From Candidatus Bathyarchaeota archaeon (GTDB lineage Archaea; Thermoproteota; Bathyarchaeia; Bathyarchaeales; Bathycorpusculaceae): DNA of 64,000 nucleotides. Made by a program: the position numbers and the translations under genes. A model generated the notes under the pieces. The model did not search any database and was not told the origin of the DNA. It saw only the letters and a program-made list of their open reading frames with translations. This document shows positions 9,129 through 18,610 of this stretch, in pieces. Numbering within the stretch: position 1 is the first letter of the stretch; the number at the start of each line of letters is the position of its first letter. The stretch covers positions 248,001 through 312,000 of the forward strand of contig JAOULW010000001.1 in the NCBI GenBank assembly GCA_029881805.1, read 5' to 3'.

Positions 9129-9425
9129 CTGCCATTCAAACGAAAGAGTCGTGGACGCTCAAAGGGTAGTAAGGGTAGCAGCGGTCATGTTCAATGCGTT
9201 AGTTGTGGGCAGCTGGTGCCTCGTGACAAGGCCAAGAAGGTTACCCGCAGAGTCTCTGTCGTTGATCCGCAGTTGGCTAGGGAGCTTCGGCAGAAGGGCA
9301 CATACCTTGGCGGCTGGTCTGACACGAAGTATTATTGTGTTTCGTGTGCTGTGCATCGCGGCATTGTGAAGGTTAGGGCTGAAGACGAGCGGCGTATGCG
9401 ATTTCGTCCTAGAAGGAGATCTTAG
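9129..9425 (+). CDS. rps26e: Ribosomal protein S26e, no canonical start codon
   Basis: Small-subunit ribosomal protein of archaea and eukaryotes. The sequence reads PFKRKSRGRSKGSKG, HVQCVSCGQLVPRDKAKK and later YYCVSCAVHRGI, giving the two CxxC zinc pairs and the basic N-terminus expected for S26e; length 98 residues. GTG 9216 would delete the N-terminus and the first zinc pair. In frame there is only ATT 9126 and CTG 9129 after a TGA. CTG gives exactly the expected M-P-F-K-R-K-S start, and GGGAG lies about 10 bases before it. The 3' end overlaps the convergent gene by four bases. Confidence 0.93.
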   Translation: MPFKRKSRGRSKGSKGSSGHVQCVSCGQLVPRDKAKKVTRRVSVVDPQLARELRQKGTYLGGWSDTKYYCVSCAVHRGIVKVRAEDERRMRFRPRRRS

Positions 9426-10036
9426 TGTTTTTCCTTGATTTCTGTTTTCTTTAGGATTTTGTAGACATGTAAGCTTCTTTGTAGGACTGTTAGGTTTGAG
9501 AGTATTGCGAGTATGATTATGCCGATATTTAGGGCTGAGAGCCAGTAGATTGCTGTTATTGTCGTGATTGAAAGTATGATTATGCGCTCCGCTCTTTCCG
9601 CTATGCCAACAGATTCCATTTTTATGTTGTCGGCTTCTGCTTTGGCTCGGCTGTAGCTCACGACTATGGAGCCTATTAGGGCTGCCAAGCCCCACTGGGG
9701 CTCGCACAATCCAGCTGATATTATTGTAGCGTATATGACGGCGTCTGCATATCTATCCAGCAGTGAGTCTAGGAAGCTGCCGAATGCTGTTGTTTGTTGG
9801 TAGAGCCTGGCTATTACGCCGTCCAAGGCGTCGCAGAATCCGGATAGCAGAAGTAGGGCGGCTGCGAGTAGAAGGTAGAATCGGTGATTTTGCCATTGTG
9901 TGAACGCGAGGGCTGAGAGAAAGGCTAATGCGATGCCTATGGCGGTTATTTTGTTTGGTGTTAGTCCTATTTTGTGCGCTGTTTTTGCTGGGATTGTGAG
10001 CGTTTGTTGGATTTTTTGTTTAAGTTTTGTTATCAT
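9422..10036 (-). CDS. CDP-alcohol phosphatidyltransferase, archaetidylinositol phosphate synthase type
   Basis: Integral membrane enzyme that attaches a polar head group to CDP-archaeol. The diagnostic motif D-x2-DG-x2-AR-x8-G-x3-D-x3-D is present as DALDGVIARLYQQ then FGSFLDSLLDRYAD (about residues 68-95). Five or six hydrophobic helices are visible over 204 residues. The head group (inositol-phosphate, glycerol or serine) is not set by the motif; the archaetidylinositol-phosphate synthase assignment rests on overall resemblance. Convergent with S26e. Confidence 0.88.
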   Translation of the reverse strand: MITKLKQKIQQTLTIPAKTAHKIGLTPNKITAIGIALAFLSALAFTQWQNHRFYLLLAAALLLLSGFCDALDGVIARLYQQTTAFGSFLDSLLDRYADAVIYATIISAGLCEPQWGLAALIGSIVVSYSRAKAEADNIKMESVGIAERAERIIILSITTITAIYWLSALNIGIIILAILSNLTVLQRSLHVYKILKKTEIKEKH

Positions 10037-10107
10037 TGATGGTTTTTGGCTCCAGCAAATTTTATTTAGTGTTGGTATTGTATTGTTTGGTTTAAAGGTG
10101 TTTGCGC

Positions 10108-10401
10108 ATGATTAGTGTTATGACGGTTAAGGTTGATAGCGAAGCTTGTTTGGGTTTGCGTGTTGATTTGCCTGATTCCCCGCCTTTGCTTTTGATTGTT
10201 GCTGAGAAAGGATTTGTCATGTGTGGGTTTTTGAATTTTGAAGCGGCTGAAAAGATAGGTGCGGCTGCCGCAATGGTTAGTGGCGTTAAGACTTTTGAAG
10301 ATGTGCTTAATGCGCAAGTTAGTGCAGTGACCACTAAAGCAAAGGGTTTTGGTGTTGAAGTTGGAATGAAGGGCGCTGAAGCCTTAACGCGAATGTTCTG
10401 A
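10108..10401 (+). CDS. DUF1805 (YunC-like) protein
   Basis: A 97-residue single-domain protein. The pattern LRVDLPDSPPLLLIVAEKGF, VMCGFLNFEAAEKIGAAAAM and the VKTFEDVLNAQV end are characteristic of DUF1805. Role unknown. ATG 10108 is preceded by GGTG seven bases upstream. Divergent from the phosphatidyltransferase gene and followed by about 140 bases of non-coding DNA before the glycosylase. Confidence 0.86.
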   Translation: MISVMTVKVDSEACLGLRVDLPDSPPLLLIVAEKGFVMCGFLNFEAAEKIGAAAAMVSGVKTFEDVLNAQVSAVTTKAKGFGVEVGMKGAEALTRMF

Positions 10402-10543
10402 AGGTATGAAGAAAATCTTAAGAGAATAGACGTAGAACCTCCTTATTAATTCAGCATGCCTAAAGCTGAGCATGGGATCATGTCTGAATTCAAGGAAATT
10501 AACTGCTGGAGATCAGCATGAACAATAAAGAATAAGAACATGT

Positions 10544-11146
10544 ATGGGGGTTTTTGGGTTTTCTAAGCCGGAGATTTTACATGCCGTTTCCTCCGAAGTC
10601 AAGGTTTGCACAAAATGCCCTCTTTGGAAAACTCGCAAAAACGCCGTCCCAGGCGAAGGCAACCCAAACGCTCAAATCATGTTAATCGGCGAAGCACCTG
10701 GCTACTGGGAAGACATTAAGGCAAAGCCTTTTGTTGGTGCTGCTGGTAAATTTCTAGACTCATTGTTGTCTGAAATTGGGTTTTCAAGAGAGGAAGTTTT
10801 CATTTGCAATGTTTTGAAGTGTCGACCGCCCAGGAATCGTGAACCTCGAGCCAACGAAATCCAAACGTGCACACCCTACTTGGAAAAACAAATACAAGTC
10901 ATTCAACCAGAATTCATCGTCACGCTAGGGAATCACTCAACAGCCTACGTCTTCTCAAAAGCTACACTATCCTTCTCTGGAATAACACAAGCCCACGGAA
11001 AATTCTATGAAACAGTAATCTTCGACTTTAAATTCACGCTATTTCCTACTTTTCATCCTGCCGCAGCCCTCCACAATCCAAAATACAGGAAACAACTAAT
11101 CAACGACTTTCAACTGTTAAAAAATGAGCTGAAGAAGACACGTTAA
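10544..11146 (+). CDS. Type-4 (Fe-S) uracil-DNA glycosylase
   Basis: Base-excision repair enzyme removing uracil from DNA. Catalytic-loop motif GEAPGYWED (about residues 50-58) and the second motif TFHPAAALHN near residue 166 match the family 4 enzymes. The four Cys for the 4Fe-4S cluster are VCTKC near residues 22-25, C86 in NVLKCRPP and C102 in IQTCTPY. Length 200 residues is normal. ATG 10544 is the first start in frame. Confidence 0.95.
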   Translation: MGVFGFSKPEILHAVSSEVKVCTKCPLWKTRKNAVPGEGNPNAQIMLIGEAPGYWEDIKAKPFVGAAGKFLDSLLSEIGFSREEVFICNVLKCRPPRNREPRANEIQTCTPYLEKQIQVIQPEFIVTLGNHSTAYVFSKATLSFSGITQAHGKFYETVIFDFKFTLFPTFHPAAALHNPKYRKQLINDFQLLKNELKKTR

Positions 11147-11274
11147 TCACTAGTCTTGACAGATTTTACCTCACCAAGGTACTGTTTAGCTCCACTAAGC
11201 CAAGATTCTCAAAATACTTTTTTCGTAGAAGTTGGAAAATCGTAACATCCAACCTTCGCCATGTCCCTATTCCT

Positions 11275-12042
11275 CTATGCACTTATTTTTGGGGGCGGTC
11301 GGACTCGTCTGCCAAGTTTTATTCTAAGCGCGGTGCGATATAACTTTCTCAAAGACTTTACCAACTGCTCAACGCTGGGTAAGCTTGAGTAAATAAGCGG
11401 CACCTGATCATACTCAGCCAATCTTATTGCATGTGGATCCGGTTTCGCGCCGTGAAAAACCACCACCCTCGGCTTCAAACTGCTCGCACGCACAAGCATC
11501 ATCGGCAAAATTCCATTCTCCACATTCGTAAAAACCAACGCCCGATCAGTTGTGGCACCAAACAGCTGCGAATACTCAAACCCAGAAAGCGTCTCCACAG
11601 CCTTCTTGCCATCAACAACTGTATAGCCCAAAACTTCCTTAACATACTTACTCGAACACGCAACAGTCTCGCCTTTTATGGCTCTACATAGGTATTCCAG
11701 CCGAACGGGAATCGGAAACTCGCGCAAATCCAGTACAGCCATGCTCGGTGAACTCGTCAATTTCGTAAATTCACGAATAAAACGGCTTCCACGTTCCTCA
11801 TCAATCTTCAAAAGCGCCCAAACAAATCTTCTCACGAACTTTGTGCCAGGGCTTTTTCGTCTTCCGCTTTCGTAATCGCTGATAACAGATGAAGAAAGTA
11901 TCATCTTCTCCGAAAGGCTCATCTGCGAAACAGCAAAAAGCTCGCGCCACTTACGCATGGTTGCCCCTGGCTTGCCTGAAAGAATTATCTCTCCAGCAAT
12001 TCTCCTCGCAAGAACTTCACGAACACTTGGAGACACAGACAT
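11275..12042 (-). CDS. XRE-type helix-turn-helix transcriptional regulator
   Basis: A 255-residue archaeal regulator. The HTH lies at about residues 31-66: KWRELFAVSQMSLSEKMILS, SSVISDYESGRRKSP, with the SxISDYExGRR recognition helix typical of XRE proteins. The C-terminal about 180 residues form a conserved archaeal ligand or multimer domain (GYTVVDGKKAVETLSGFEYS). Downstream of carB-carA and on the same strand, about 107 bases beyond carB; whether it controls pyrimidine genes is unknown. Confidence 0.88.
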   Translation of the reverse strand: MSVSPSVREVLARRIAGEIILSGKPGATMRKWRELFAVSQMSLSEKMILSSSVISDYESGRRKSPGTKFVRRFVWALLKIDEERGSRFIREFTKLTSSPSMAVLDLREFPIPVRLEYLCRAIKGETVACSSKYVKEVLGYTVVDGKKAVETLSGFEYSQLFGATTDRALVFTNVENGILPMMLVRASSLKPRVVVFHGAKPDPHAIRLAEYDQVPLIYSSLPSVEQLVKSLRKLYRTALRIKLGRRVRPPPKISA

Positions 12043-12149
12043 GCAAACGCGACCTTTACAAATCCGCCAATCTTCCCTTAGAACAATGCGAAATATAAAA
12101 CTGTGCCGCTATCGCCCTTTGAAGAAGAATAACACAAACCTTACGTTGC

Positions 12150-15100
12150 TCAATCCGACAACGCGCATGATTCCGGGCATCTCGATTCGACCTTGTCAAT
12201 TGCGTTTATCAAAGCATCAGCAAGTTCAAGATTTGTTATGACGGGAATCCCAAACTCCACAGCCTTCCTCCTTATCACATAGCTGTCATCTAACGCCCTC
12301 AAAGGGTCTGCTCCTTCAAGCTTCAGAACACTGATCACCAGTTTGATCCTTTGATCTGTCAAATAATCCAATATGTTTGGCTGTTTTTTCTCGCTCACTT
12401 TATGCAAGATTTCGCATTTTATTCCATTGCTTGTTAATGCCTCGGCAGTGTGCATTGTCGCATATATTTGGAATCTCTGCGCCCAAAACTTCCTAGCTAT
12501 GGCAATTATGCATTCTTTGCTTCCGCCGACAGTAATAAGTATCGAATCTCCCCTTTCAGGGATGTTTTGACCGCTAGCCATTAGAGCCTTTAGGAAGGCC
12601 TCTTCAAAACTCTCTCCAAAACAAGCAACTTCTCCCGTGGAGACCATTTCCACCCCGGTTATTGGATCCGCACCTTCTAGCCGCATGAAAGAGAATTGAG
12701 GAACTTTCACGCTGAATTTGTCTACTGAAGCCTCACCATCCTCAATGCGTCCTTCTAGCATAGCATTTGCGGCAATGTTCATCAGATTTATACCCGTCGT
12801 CTTTGAGACGAAGGGCATACTTCTGGAAGCCCTCAAGTTGCATTCAATAACATAGACTTCTCCATCTTTGATTATGTACTGAATGTTGAATGGTCCTTGA
12901 ATATTTAGTCTTCTGACTATTCTCCTTGTGTAGTCTCTTATTTTCTGCTTTGAATCGTTCTGTATGTTGATGGATGGTATACACATGGTGGCATCTCCTG
13001 AGTGTACGCCTGCGTTTTCTACATGTTCGATTATCGCGCCTACGAAAACATTTTCTCCGTCGCAGATTCCGTCAACCTCAACTTCTCTGGCATTAAGCAT
13101 GAATTTCGAGATGACAACAGGATACTTTTTGCCTACCTTCGCTGCCTTGTTTAGGTAATCTTCTAGTTGCTCATCATCAAAAGCAACGTTCATCGCGGAG
13201 CCAGAAAGAACGTAAGACGGTCTCACTATCACTGGATAGCCTATCTTATCCGCGAATTCTTTTGCTCTTTCAATTGTCTCCAGCTTGCTCCATTCAGGTT
13301 GCTTTATGTCTAATTCATCAAGTATTGCGCTAAACTTCGACCTATCCTCAGCCTTGTCTATATTTTCAGCTGCGGTTCCCAAAATTCTAACAGCTTGATT
13401 TGCAAGCTTCACAGCCAGACTGTTAGGTATTTGCCCGCCGACGCTTACAACCACTCCATTGGGTTTCTCCTTTTCAATTATGTCCAAGACCCTTTCTAGA
13501 CTCAGCTCTTCAAAGTACAGCTTATCTAAAACATCATAATCCGTCGAGACGGTTTCTGGATTGTAATTGATCATTATGACCTCTTCTATGCCTTTTTTCT
13601 TTAAGGCCCAAGCCAAGTTGACGCAGCACCAGTCGAACTCGACACTTGAGCCTATCCTATAACAGCCTGAACCAAGAACAATGACTCTGCTTTTTTTCGA
13701 ACTTTCTATGTCGTCCGTGTAACCGTTGTAGGTGAGATAGAGGTAATTAGTGACAGCTGGCCATTCTGCCGCAAGCGTATCTATCTGCTTTATAACTGGC
13801 AATATGCCCAACGATTTTCTATTGTTCCTAATCTCTGTCTCGCTCATTCCAACTATGCTGCCAATCTTTTTATCTGAAAAACCCAGCTGCTTAGCCCTCA
13901 TTAGATTCTCTGCTGTGAAATTTTCCTTCAGCAATTTCTGCCAATCTACTATATTTTTGATTTTGGCAAGAAACCATGGATCAATACCAGTCAATTCATG
14001 AATTCGTTTAACTTCGATGCCAAGTTGTAATGCTCTAACAATGTAGAATATTCTTATGTCTGTAGGCTCTTCCAACTCGTGCTCTAATATCTCTGCTGCA
14101 AAGATGTAATCCTTGGCGACTTCTAAGTCATGAACATCCGTTAGCTCCTTATCTATGTCAAGCATTCTGACCGCTTTCTGTAAGGCTTCTTCAAAGGTTC
14201 TGCCGACTGCCATGACTTCTCCTACAGACTTCATCTGCGTTCCTATTTTTCTGTCAACGTGCCTGAACTTTTGAAAATCCCATCTGGGAATTTTAACCAC
14301 AACGTAATCCAATGCGGGTTCAAAGCAGGCGGTAGTTATCTGCGTGACTTTGTTCGTCAGTTCGGCTAGAGTATAGCCAACCGCAAGTTTTGCAGCTATA
14401 TACGCTATCGGATAACCTGTGGCTTTTGATGCAAGGGCTGAGCTTCTTGATAATCGAGAATTGACTTCTATCACTCTAAATTGTTCAGAGTGAGGATCTA
14501 CAGCAAATTGTATGTTGCATTCTCCGATTATCCCAAGAGACTCTATGACTTTAAAGCTGGTCATTCTAAGAATGTGGTATTCTCTGTTTGTCAAGGTCTG
14601 AGAAGGGGCAATGACGATGCTGTCGCCAGTGTGGATTCCCATGGGATCAAAGTTTTCCATGTTGCACACAATTATGCAATTACCTTTGCAGTCTCTCATC
14701 ACTTCATATTCCACTTCTTTCCATTTTCCAAGATACTCTTCAACCAAGACTTGTTTGATTCTGCTGTGCACCAGTGCTCTTGACGCTATTTCTTCCAATT
14801 CCTCTTTGTTATGTGCTACTCCTGAACCCTGTCCGCCTAGTGTGTAGGCAACTCTTACCATTACTGGATAACCTATTTCGTTGGCTGCTTGTGCGGCTTC
14901 TTCAACGGAATTTGCTTTCTTGCTTTTTGGGATAGGTACATCATTGTTCAGCATGGTTTTTCTGAATAAACCTCTGTCATCCGCGACCTTTATCGCGTCT
15001 ATACCAGTTCCCAAGACTTTTGCATTGTACTTGTCTAAGGTTCCTTTTTCTGCTAACTCTACGCCGCAATTTAGAGCGGTCTGTCCGCCGAACCCTAAAA

Positions 15101-15359
15101 GTATTCCATCGGGTCTTTCTTTTTCTATGATTTTTTCGACGAATTCTGGGTTTATTGGAAGAAAATAAACCTTGTCAGCGAATTTGTCATCGGTCTGAAT
15201 CGTTGCTATGTTGGGGTTGATAAGTATGACTTTTATGCCCTCTTCTTTCAAAGCCTTTATGGCCTGCGCGCCTGAGTAGTCAAACTCTCCAGCTTCTCCT
15301 ATCTTTATTGCTCCGCTCCCTAAAACGACGACTTTTTTTACCCAGTCAGTTTTCGGCAA
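12150..15359 (-). CDS. carB: Carbamoyl-phosphate synthase large subunit
   Basis: Makes carbamoyl phosphate from bicarbonate, ammonia and two ATP for pyrimidine and arginine synthesis. At 1069 residues it is full length: two homologous ATP-grasp halves, each opening with a Rossmann-like motif (VVVLGSGAIKIGEAGEFDYS at the N-terminus; VIVLGSGCYRIGSSVEFDWC in the middle), and a C-terminal MGS-like allosteric domain (SVLKLEGADPLRALDDSYVI). The gene start overlaps the end of carA by 14 bases, indicating translational coupling. Confidence 0.97.
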   Translation of the reverse strand: MPKTDWVKKVVVLGSGAIKIGEAGEFDYSGAQAIKALKEEGIKVILINPNIATIQTDDKFADKVYFLPINPEFVEKIIEKERPDGILLGFGGQTALNCGVELAEKGTLDKYNAKVLGTGIDAIKVADDRGLFRKTMLNNDVPIPKSKKANSVEEAAQAANEIGYPVMVRVAYTLGGQGSGVAHNKEELEEIASRALVHSRIKQVLVEEYLGKWKEVEYEVMRDCKGNCIIVCNMENFDPMGIHTGDSIVIAPSQTLTNREYHILRMTSFKVIESLGIIGECNIQFAVDPHSEQFRVIEVNSRLSRSSALASKATGYPIAYIAAKLAVGYTLAELTNKVTQITTACFEPALDYVVVKIPRWDFQKFRHVDRKIGTQMKSVGEVMAVGRTFEEALQKAVRMLDIDKELTDVHDLEVAKDYIFAAEILEHELEEPTDIRIFYIVRALQLGIEVKRIHELTGIDPWFLAKIKNIVDWQKLLKENFTAENLMRAKQLGFSDKKIGSIVGMSETEIRNNRKSLGILPVIKQIDTLAAEWPAVTNYLYLTYNGYTDDIESSKKSRVIVLGSGCYRIGSSVEFDWCCVNLAWALKKKGIEEVIMINYNPETVSTDYDVLDKLYFEELSLERVLDIIEKEKPNGVVVSVGGQIPNSLAVKLANQAVRILGTAAENIDKAEDRSKFSAILDELDIKQPEWSKLETIERAKEFADKIGYPVIVRPSYVLSGSAMNVAFDDEQLEDYLNKAAKVGKKYPVVISKFMLNAREVEVDGICDGENVFVGAIIEHVENAGVHSGDATMCIPSINIQNDSKQKIRDYTRRIVRRLNIQGPFNIQYIIKDGEVYVIECNLRASRSMPFVSKTTGINLMNIAANAMLEGRIEDGEASVDKFSVKVPQFSFMRLEGADPITGVEMVSTGEVACFGESFEEAFLKALMASGQNIPERGDSILITVGGSKECIIAIARKFWAQRFQIYATMHTAEALTSNGIKCEILHKVSEKKQPNILDYLTDQRIKLVISVLKLEGADPLRALDDSYVIRRKAVEFGIPVITNLELADALINAIDKVESRCPESCALSD

Positions 15360-16470
15360 TTCTTTTCACCTCTCCGGCGAAGTAATCGAACAAAAATCCA
15401 GTTTCACATGGCCCGGGAGAGGCTTCTGGATGAAATTGGACTCCAAATACAGGTTTACTCTTATGCTTTATGCCTTCCACAGTTCCATCATTCACGTTCT
15501 TGAACCACAATTCAAATCCGGTTCCTTTCAGGCTGTACGCGTTGATTGTGTATCCATGATTTTGGCTCGTTATGTAACATTTTTCAGTGAACAAATCTAT
15601 GCAGGGGTGATTCTGACCTCTGTGTCCGAACTTCAGTTTATGAGTGTCTGCACCAGCTGCCAGAGCAAGAATCTGGTTGCCGAGGCAAATTCCCATCACT
15701 GGCAAATCAGTCTCTAAGATTTCTTTGATGGCGCGAATAGGCGCTTCGCATTTTTTGGGATCTCCTGGACCATTGGAAATAACGACTCCAGATGGCTTCA
15801 AATCTAGAATCTTTTCAGTAGAATAATCATAAGGCACTCTTACGACGTCTATATTTCTCTGCAGGAGATTTCTTATTATCCCAAATTTCGTGCCGCAATC
15901 CAGTAAAACTACTTTTGGCGATTTCCCGGAACTGTGTTCTATAGGCTTTTCGGCGGTTACTTCTTTAACTAGATCCCTCTTGTTCGGGTCTTCGATTTGT
16001 TTCAATGTCGTCTCAATTTCTTCGAGATTTATCTCCTCTGCCACTTTTAGAATACCTAGCATTGTGCCCTTGACCCTGATTTTTTTTGCAAGCGCTCTTG
16101 TATCTGCACCCTCTATGCCTGGAGTCCGCTGTTCGTACAGCCATTCCGTTAATTTTTTGTTGCAAGACCAGTGACTTGGATTTCCAGCGAGCGAATATAT
16201 CACATAACCTCTTACCTGGATCCTACGGGATTCAAAATGCAAAGGAATTCCGAACTCGTCAGTAATTGAATATGGTGGCACGCCGTAATTTCCAATCAGG
16301 GGATAGGTCTGAATTAGTATCTGACCAAAATAGGAAGGGTCTGTTAACGATTCAGTGTAGCCGGTCATGCCCGTGTTAAAGACAACTTCCCCTGAAACTT
16401 GACAAGGGTAGCCAAAACCTCTGCCTTCCACCACTGTTCCGTCTTCTAGAGCCAATATTGCTTTAACCAA
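15346..16470 (-). CDS. carA: Carbamoyl-phosphate synthase small (glutaminase) subunit
   Basis: Class I glutamine amidotransferase that feeds ammonia to CarB. The N-terminal CPSase domain opens with AILALEDGTVVEGRGFGYP; the catalytic Cys nucleophile is in MGICLGNQILALAAG and the His/Glu pair in GVQFHPEASPGP. 374 residues, standard length. First gene of the carA-carB operon; the upstream 440 bases hold the promoter region. Confidence 0.97.
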   Translation of the reverse strand: MVKAILALEDGTVVEGRGFGYPCQVSGEVVFNTGMTGYTESLTDPSYFGQILIQTYPLIGNYGVPPYSITDEFGIPLHFESRRIQVRGYVIYSLAGNPSHWSCNKKLTEWLYEQRTPGIEGADTRALAKKIRVKGTMLGILKVAEEINLEEIETTLKQIEDPNKRDLVKEVTAEKPIEHSSGKSPKVVLLDCGTKFGIIRNLLQRNIDVVRVPYDYSTEKILDLKPSGVVISNGPGDPKKCEAPIRAIKEILETDLPVMGICLGNQILALAAGADTHKLKFGHRGQNHPCIDLFTEKCYITSQNHGYTINAYSLKGTGFELWFKNVNDGTVEGIKHKSKPVFGVQFHPEASPGPCETGFLFDYFAGEVKRIAEN

Positions 16471-16910
16471 TATCTGCGCCTCCAGTTAGATTTGTGGGGC
16501 CAAAACTAGAGGGGCCGAAGTATGAAGTGGTTTGCGCAATAACGTTTGGGGCTTCTATGTTGCCAAGAAGACAAAAACTGTTTTCTTCGTCGTTGCTCAG
16601 GATTTTTTGTATCTCACTAAATTGGGTCTTCAAGACCCGCACTGACGATTCGAGTTCCTAACTTATAAATTTTTTTGTACGGTGTTTTGTTAGTTCTTAG
16701 GGTGTTGGTAAGCATGGAGGAACAAAGGTTACGTAGAAAAAAGGATATGAGATTTGCATGTGGTAGAGCGTCTATTCCCTCAAGAACAAAACTATTTAAT
16801 CACTTAAGAAACTAGTCAGATTAAGCAGATCTTAAGTTAGCGAGTTCTCGAGGTGGAAGAAGAAAGAGAAGGTTTTTGTTTGCATGAACGAAAAGTCAGG
16901 ATATTTGAGC
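16471..16910. other. Non-coding interval upstream of carA
   Basis: About 440 bases between the 5' end of carA and the 3' end of the EamA gene. I see no convincing gene. An open frame from ATG 16714 would encode about 33 basic residues and has no recognisable family. AT-rich stretches such as TTATAAATTTTTTTG near 16663 could be the carA promoter, but no operator or riboswitch was recognised. Confidence 0.5.
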
Positions 16911-17804
16911 TCAAGTGACAAAAATTAGAAAGATTCCGATGACGATAATTATCGAACTCACGGCGGTTTTTGCTGTGACCTTTTCATGCAAGAGAATCAT
17001 TCCAGCTAATGTTGAGAAGAGCGGCGTGGTGGAAGATATTGGAACAGCTCGTGATTCCAAAGTTTCCATGAAGCTGTAGGTTAAGAAAAACCATCCTAAT
17101 CCCAATGCCGCTATGCCTCCCGCGATCAGTTCAGCAAGAGTTTTCCTTTGCACTTTTAGAAAGCTCAAACCTCTGTTAACACCAAGAACTGAAACCAGCA
17201 AGAAAATCGCAATTGCCGTTACCCTAATGGTGTTTATGGCAAAAACCTGGTCTAAAGTAGATGCGTCTCTTACTGCCATGTTAATCATTGTAATGCTTAT
17301 AGACCACGTTACCGCTGTTGCCAGTGCAGCGGCAACACCTCTAGCCATAATCTTCCCTTGCGTTTCAGCACTACTCTTTTCTTTCTCTCGGCTCAGAAGC
17401 CATATTCCAATGACTATTATGAAGGCTCCAAGAACCACTTGCAAAGTTAAAGGCTCATTAGCCAAGAAAGTTGCCCACAAAAGGTTGAATAGAGGATACG
17501 TGCATGTTATTGGAACTGCACGCGCCACTCCTATAAGTTTTAAGCTATTCATGTATAGGGTGTCACCGAAGCCCAAACCAATTATGCCGCTGACACCTGC
17601 AAGAACAACAGTTTCTGTCGGTAGACTCGTTAAGACTTCAAATTTGCCGATGACAATCATAAACGTAAGCAAGATTGCACTAGTGCAGGCAAGACGTAGG
17701 ATGTTTGCCGATATTGGCGTTGCCCCTTGTAGTGCTTTTTTGTAGAGCATAGCTGATAATGTCCAACTGAGAGCAGCACCTAGGGCCGCGAGCTCACCGA
17801 TCAT
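16911..17804 (-). CDS. EamA/DMT-family transporter
   Basis: Ten-helix membrane transporter made of two EamA repeats: IGELAALGAALSWTLSAMLY opens the first and VAAALATAVTWSISITMINM opens the second. The Pro-containing helix motifs VPITCTYPLFNLLW and VPISSTTPLFSTLA sit at equivalent positions of the repeats. Likely substrate is a small metabolite, unknown. ATG 17804 is chosen over an upstream GTG/ATG because it begins directly with the first helix; the 53-residue extension is non-hydrophobic and overlaps the divergent gene. Confidence 0.9.
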   Translation of the reverse strand: MIGELAALGAALSWTLSAMLYKKALQGATPISANILRLACTSAILLTFMIVIGKFEVLTSLPTETVVLAGVSGIIGLGFGDTLYMNSLKLIGVARAVPITCTYPLFNLLWATFLANEPLTLQVVLGAFIIVIGIWLLSREKEKSSAETQGKIMARGVAAALATAVTWSISITMINMAVRDASTLDQVFAINTIRVTAIAIFLLVSVLGVNRGLSFLKVQRKTLAELIAGGIAALGLGWFFLTYSFMETLESRAVPISSTTPLFSTLAGMILLHEKVTAKTAVSSIIIVIGIFLIFVT

Positions 17805-17898
17805 TTTTTCACAATCTTCGAAACTTCTAATGAAGAGATTTTGTTTGTAGCTGTTAAATATCTGACGCTTGCATAAGCCTGAAAAGGGTGCATAACGC

Positions 17899-18594
17899 AT
17901 GCAAGTGAACGTTAAATGGGGTTCGAAGGTTTCAGCCAGTTTCTCGGAACTAGCCATATGCATTGGCCTTATGAACAGTGTCCACGTAGAAAGAGAGAAC
18001 GAGCGACTATGCGAGCTTAAAAGAACCGTTTATGCCGAAGTCAAAGCCAAACACGATGTTGAGGCATTGAAAGAGAATCCAACAGTTCGAGCCTACCGAG
18101 ACTTCTATTGGAAGCTTGGAATAGACCCGACGAAGACTAGACCTTCCGGTGAAGCTTTACTGCGAAGGGTTCTACATGGGAGTGAGCTTCCATGTATATC
18201 GACGGTTGTGGATGCCTATAATTTGGCTTCGATGAAGACTATAATTCCCATAAGCGGATTTGACGGAGACTGCTTGTATCCGCCATTTCAAGTTCGCTTT
18301 GCAAGGAATGATGAGGCTTTCTTGGGAATAGGAATGGATAAACTCTTGCCGTTGTCTGATAAAATGCTTGTTCTAGCCGATGAAAAGCAGATTTTGTGCG
18401 TGTATCCTTACCGGGATTCGGATTACACAAAGATCACTGAGCAGACGCGAAACGTGATAATAGTCGGATACGGAGCGCCTGCAATAGCAGAAAAAAGACT
18501 GGAAGAAGCTGTGGGAACGACTCTCGCATATATTAAAGATGTTTCGGAAGGTGAAATCGCAATGGTAAAAGTTTTTAGCTGTAAACCCAAATAG
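17899..18594 (+). CDS. B3/B4 tRNA-binding-domain protein
   Basis: A 231-residue stand-alone relative of the B3/B4 domain of phenylalanyl-tRNA synthetase beta subunit. The core is visible as NPTVRAYRDFYWKLGIDPTK, TRPSGEALLRRVLHG, VDAYNLASMKTIIPISGFD. These free-standing proteins are thought to act on tRNA or in amino-acid editing, but a reaction is not established. It overlaps the neighbouring divergent promoter and lies 16 bases before pyrF, probably in the same transcript. Confidence 0.88.
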   Translation: MQVNVKWGSKVSASFSELAICIGLMNSVHVERENERLCELKRTVYAEVKAKHDVEALKENPTVRAYRDFYWKLGIDPTKTRPSGEALLRRVLHGSELPCISTVVDAYNLASMKTIIPISGFDGDCLYPPFQVRFARNDEAFLGIGMDKLLPLSDKMLVLADEKQILCVYPYRDSDYTKITEQTRNVIIVGYGAPAIAEKRLEEAVGTTLAYIKDVSEGEIAMVKVFSCKPK

Positions 18595-18610
18595 GAAGAG
18601 GTGTTCATGT

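Noticed and set aside
12150-15168. Many open frames on the plus strand across carB
   Set aside because: They are complementary shadows of the carB coding strand with low-complexity, start-poor translations and no motifs.
16714-16815. Short basic frame of about 33 codons
   Set aside because: Too short and isolated, no ribosome-binding support; may be chance.
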